Below, piece after piece: positions 12,468-12,514 of a DNA stretch of 12,514 nucleotides; the stretch's first letter is position 1, and each line of letters begins with the position of its first letter. The notes below the pieces were generated by a model. That model saw only the letters and a list, made by a program, of their open reading frames with translations, was not told the origin of the DNA and searched no databases. The position numbers and the translations under genes were made by a program. Source of the DNA: an uncultured Oscillospiraceae bacterium (GTDB lineage: Bacteria > Bacillota > Clostridia > Oscillospirales > Acutalibacteraceae); assembly GCA_900552115.1 (NCBI GenBank), contig URYP01000062.1:1-12514 (forward strand), in the 5' to 3' direction.

Positions 12468-12514
12468 CAGCGCCGCGGCGGCGACCTCGTGAAGGTCCTC
12501 GTCGAGGGCAAGAC
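12462..12514 (+). other. Possible partial coding region at the window edge
   Basis: The plus-strand frame from an ATG at 12462 reads MTQRRGGDLVKVLVEGK and stays open to the window end, with very GC-rich codons. GDLVKVLVEGK resembles the substrate-binding N-domain of Lon proteases. In Lon, however, this segment lies well inside the protein, and no ribosome binding site precedes the ATG. It could be part of a gene, an assembly join or coincidence. Confidence 0.2.

Noticed and set aside
12433..12474. GGCGCT / AGCGCC inverted repeat upstream of the pyr promoter
   Set aside because: Only 6 bases with a 30-base spacer in a GC-rich region; expected by chance.

Overview
The window is GC-rich bacterial chromosomal DNA, most likely from a Firmicutes/Clostridia lineage (Oscillospiraceae-like). 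This is inferred from the clostridial form of MurD, the NAD-linked dihydroorotate dehydrogenase pair PyrK/PyrDB, tandem M42 aminopeptidases, a PF06838 PLP enzyme, strong AGGAGG ribosome binding sites and clear sigma-A-type promoters. No rRNA, tRNA, CRISPR array or insertion sequence was seen.

Left block (minus strand, 1-1990): a promoter at 1958-1986 drives a membrane protein with a RING-like zinc finger, a zinc ribbon and a DUF2628-like region. galU (UTP-glucose-1-phosphate uridylyltransferase) follows 12 bases later. Back to back with it, a textbook promoter at 2041-2069, overlapped by palindromic sequence that looks like an operator, starts a plus-strand operon (2148-7619). That operon holds murD, two M42 metallo-aminopeptidases, a GNAT acetyltransferase and a PF06838 'methionine gamma-lyase/aluminium resistance' PLP enzyme. 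All genes are within 20 bases of each other or overlap. A long symmetric hairpin at 7642-7685 ends the operon and also terminates the convergent gene.

Middle (minus strand, 7748-8406): a small RNHCP-family zinc-binding protein stands alone behind an A/T-rich leader of about 160 nt. The leader contains an 11-codon open reading frame with its own strong ribosome binding site. Downstream lie two mutually exclusive RNA pairings, one of which buries the RNHCP ribosome binding site. This looks like a translational attenuator and is the most interesting observation in the window.

Right block (minus strand, 8407-12427): pyrC, pyrF, pyrK and pyrD form a pyrimidine biosynthesis operon read from an extended -10 promoter at 12397-12426. 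Together they encode dihydroorotase, the two-subunit NAD-dependent dihydroorotate dehydrogenase and OMP decarboxylase. carAB, pyrB, pyrE and pyrR must lie elsewhere if present. The last ~45 bases may be the edge of another coding region, but this cannot be resolved here.
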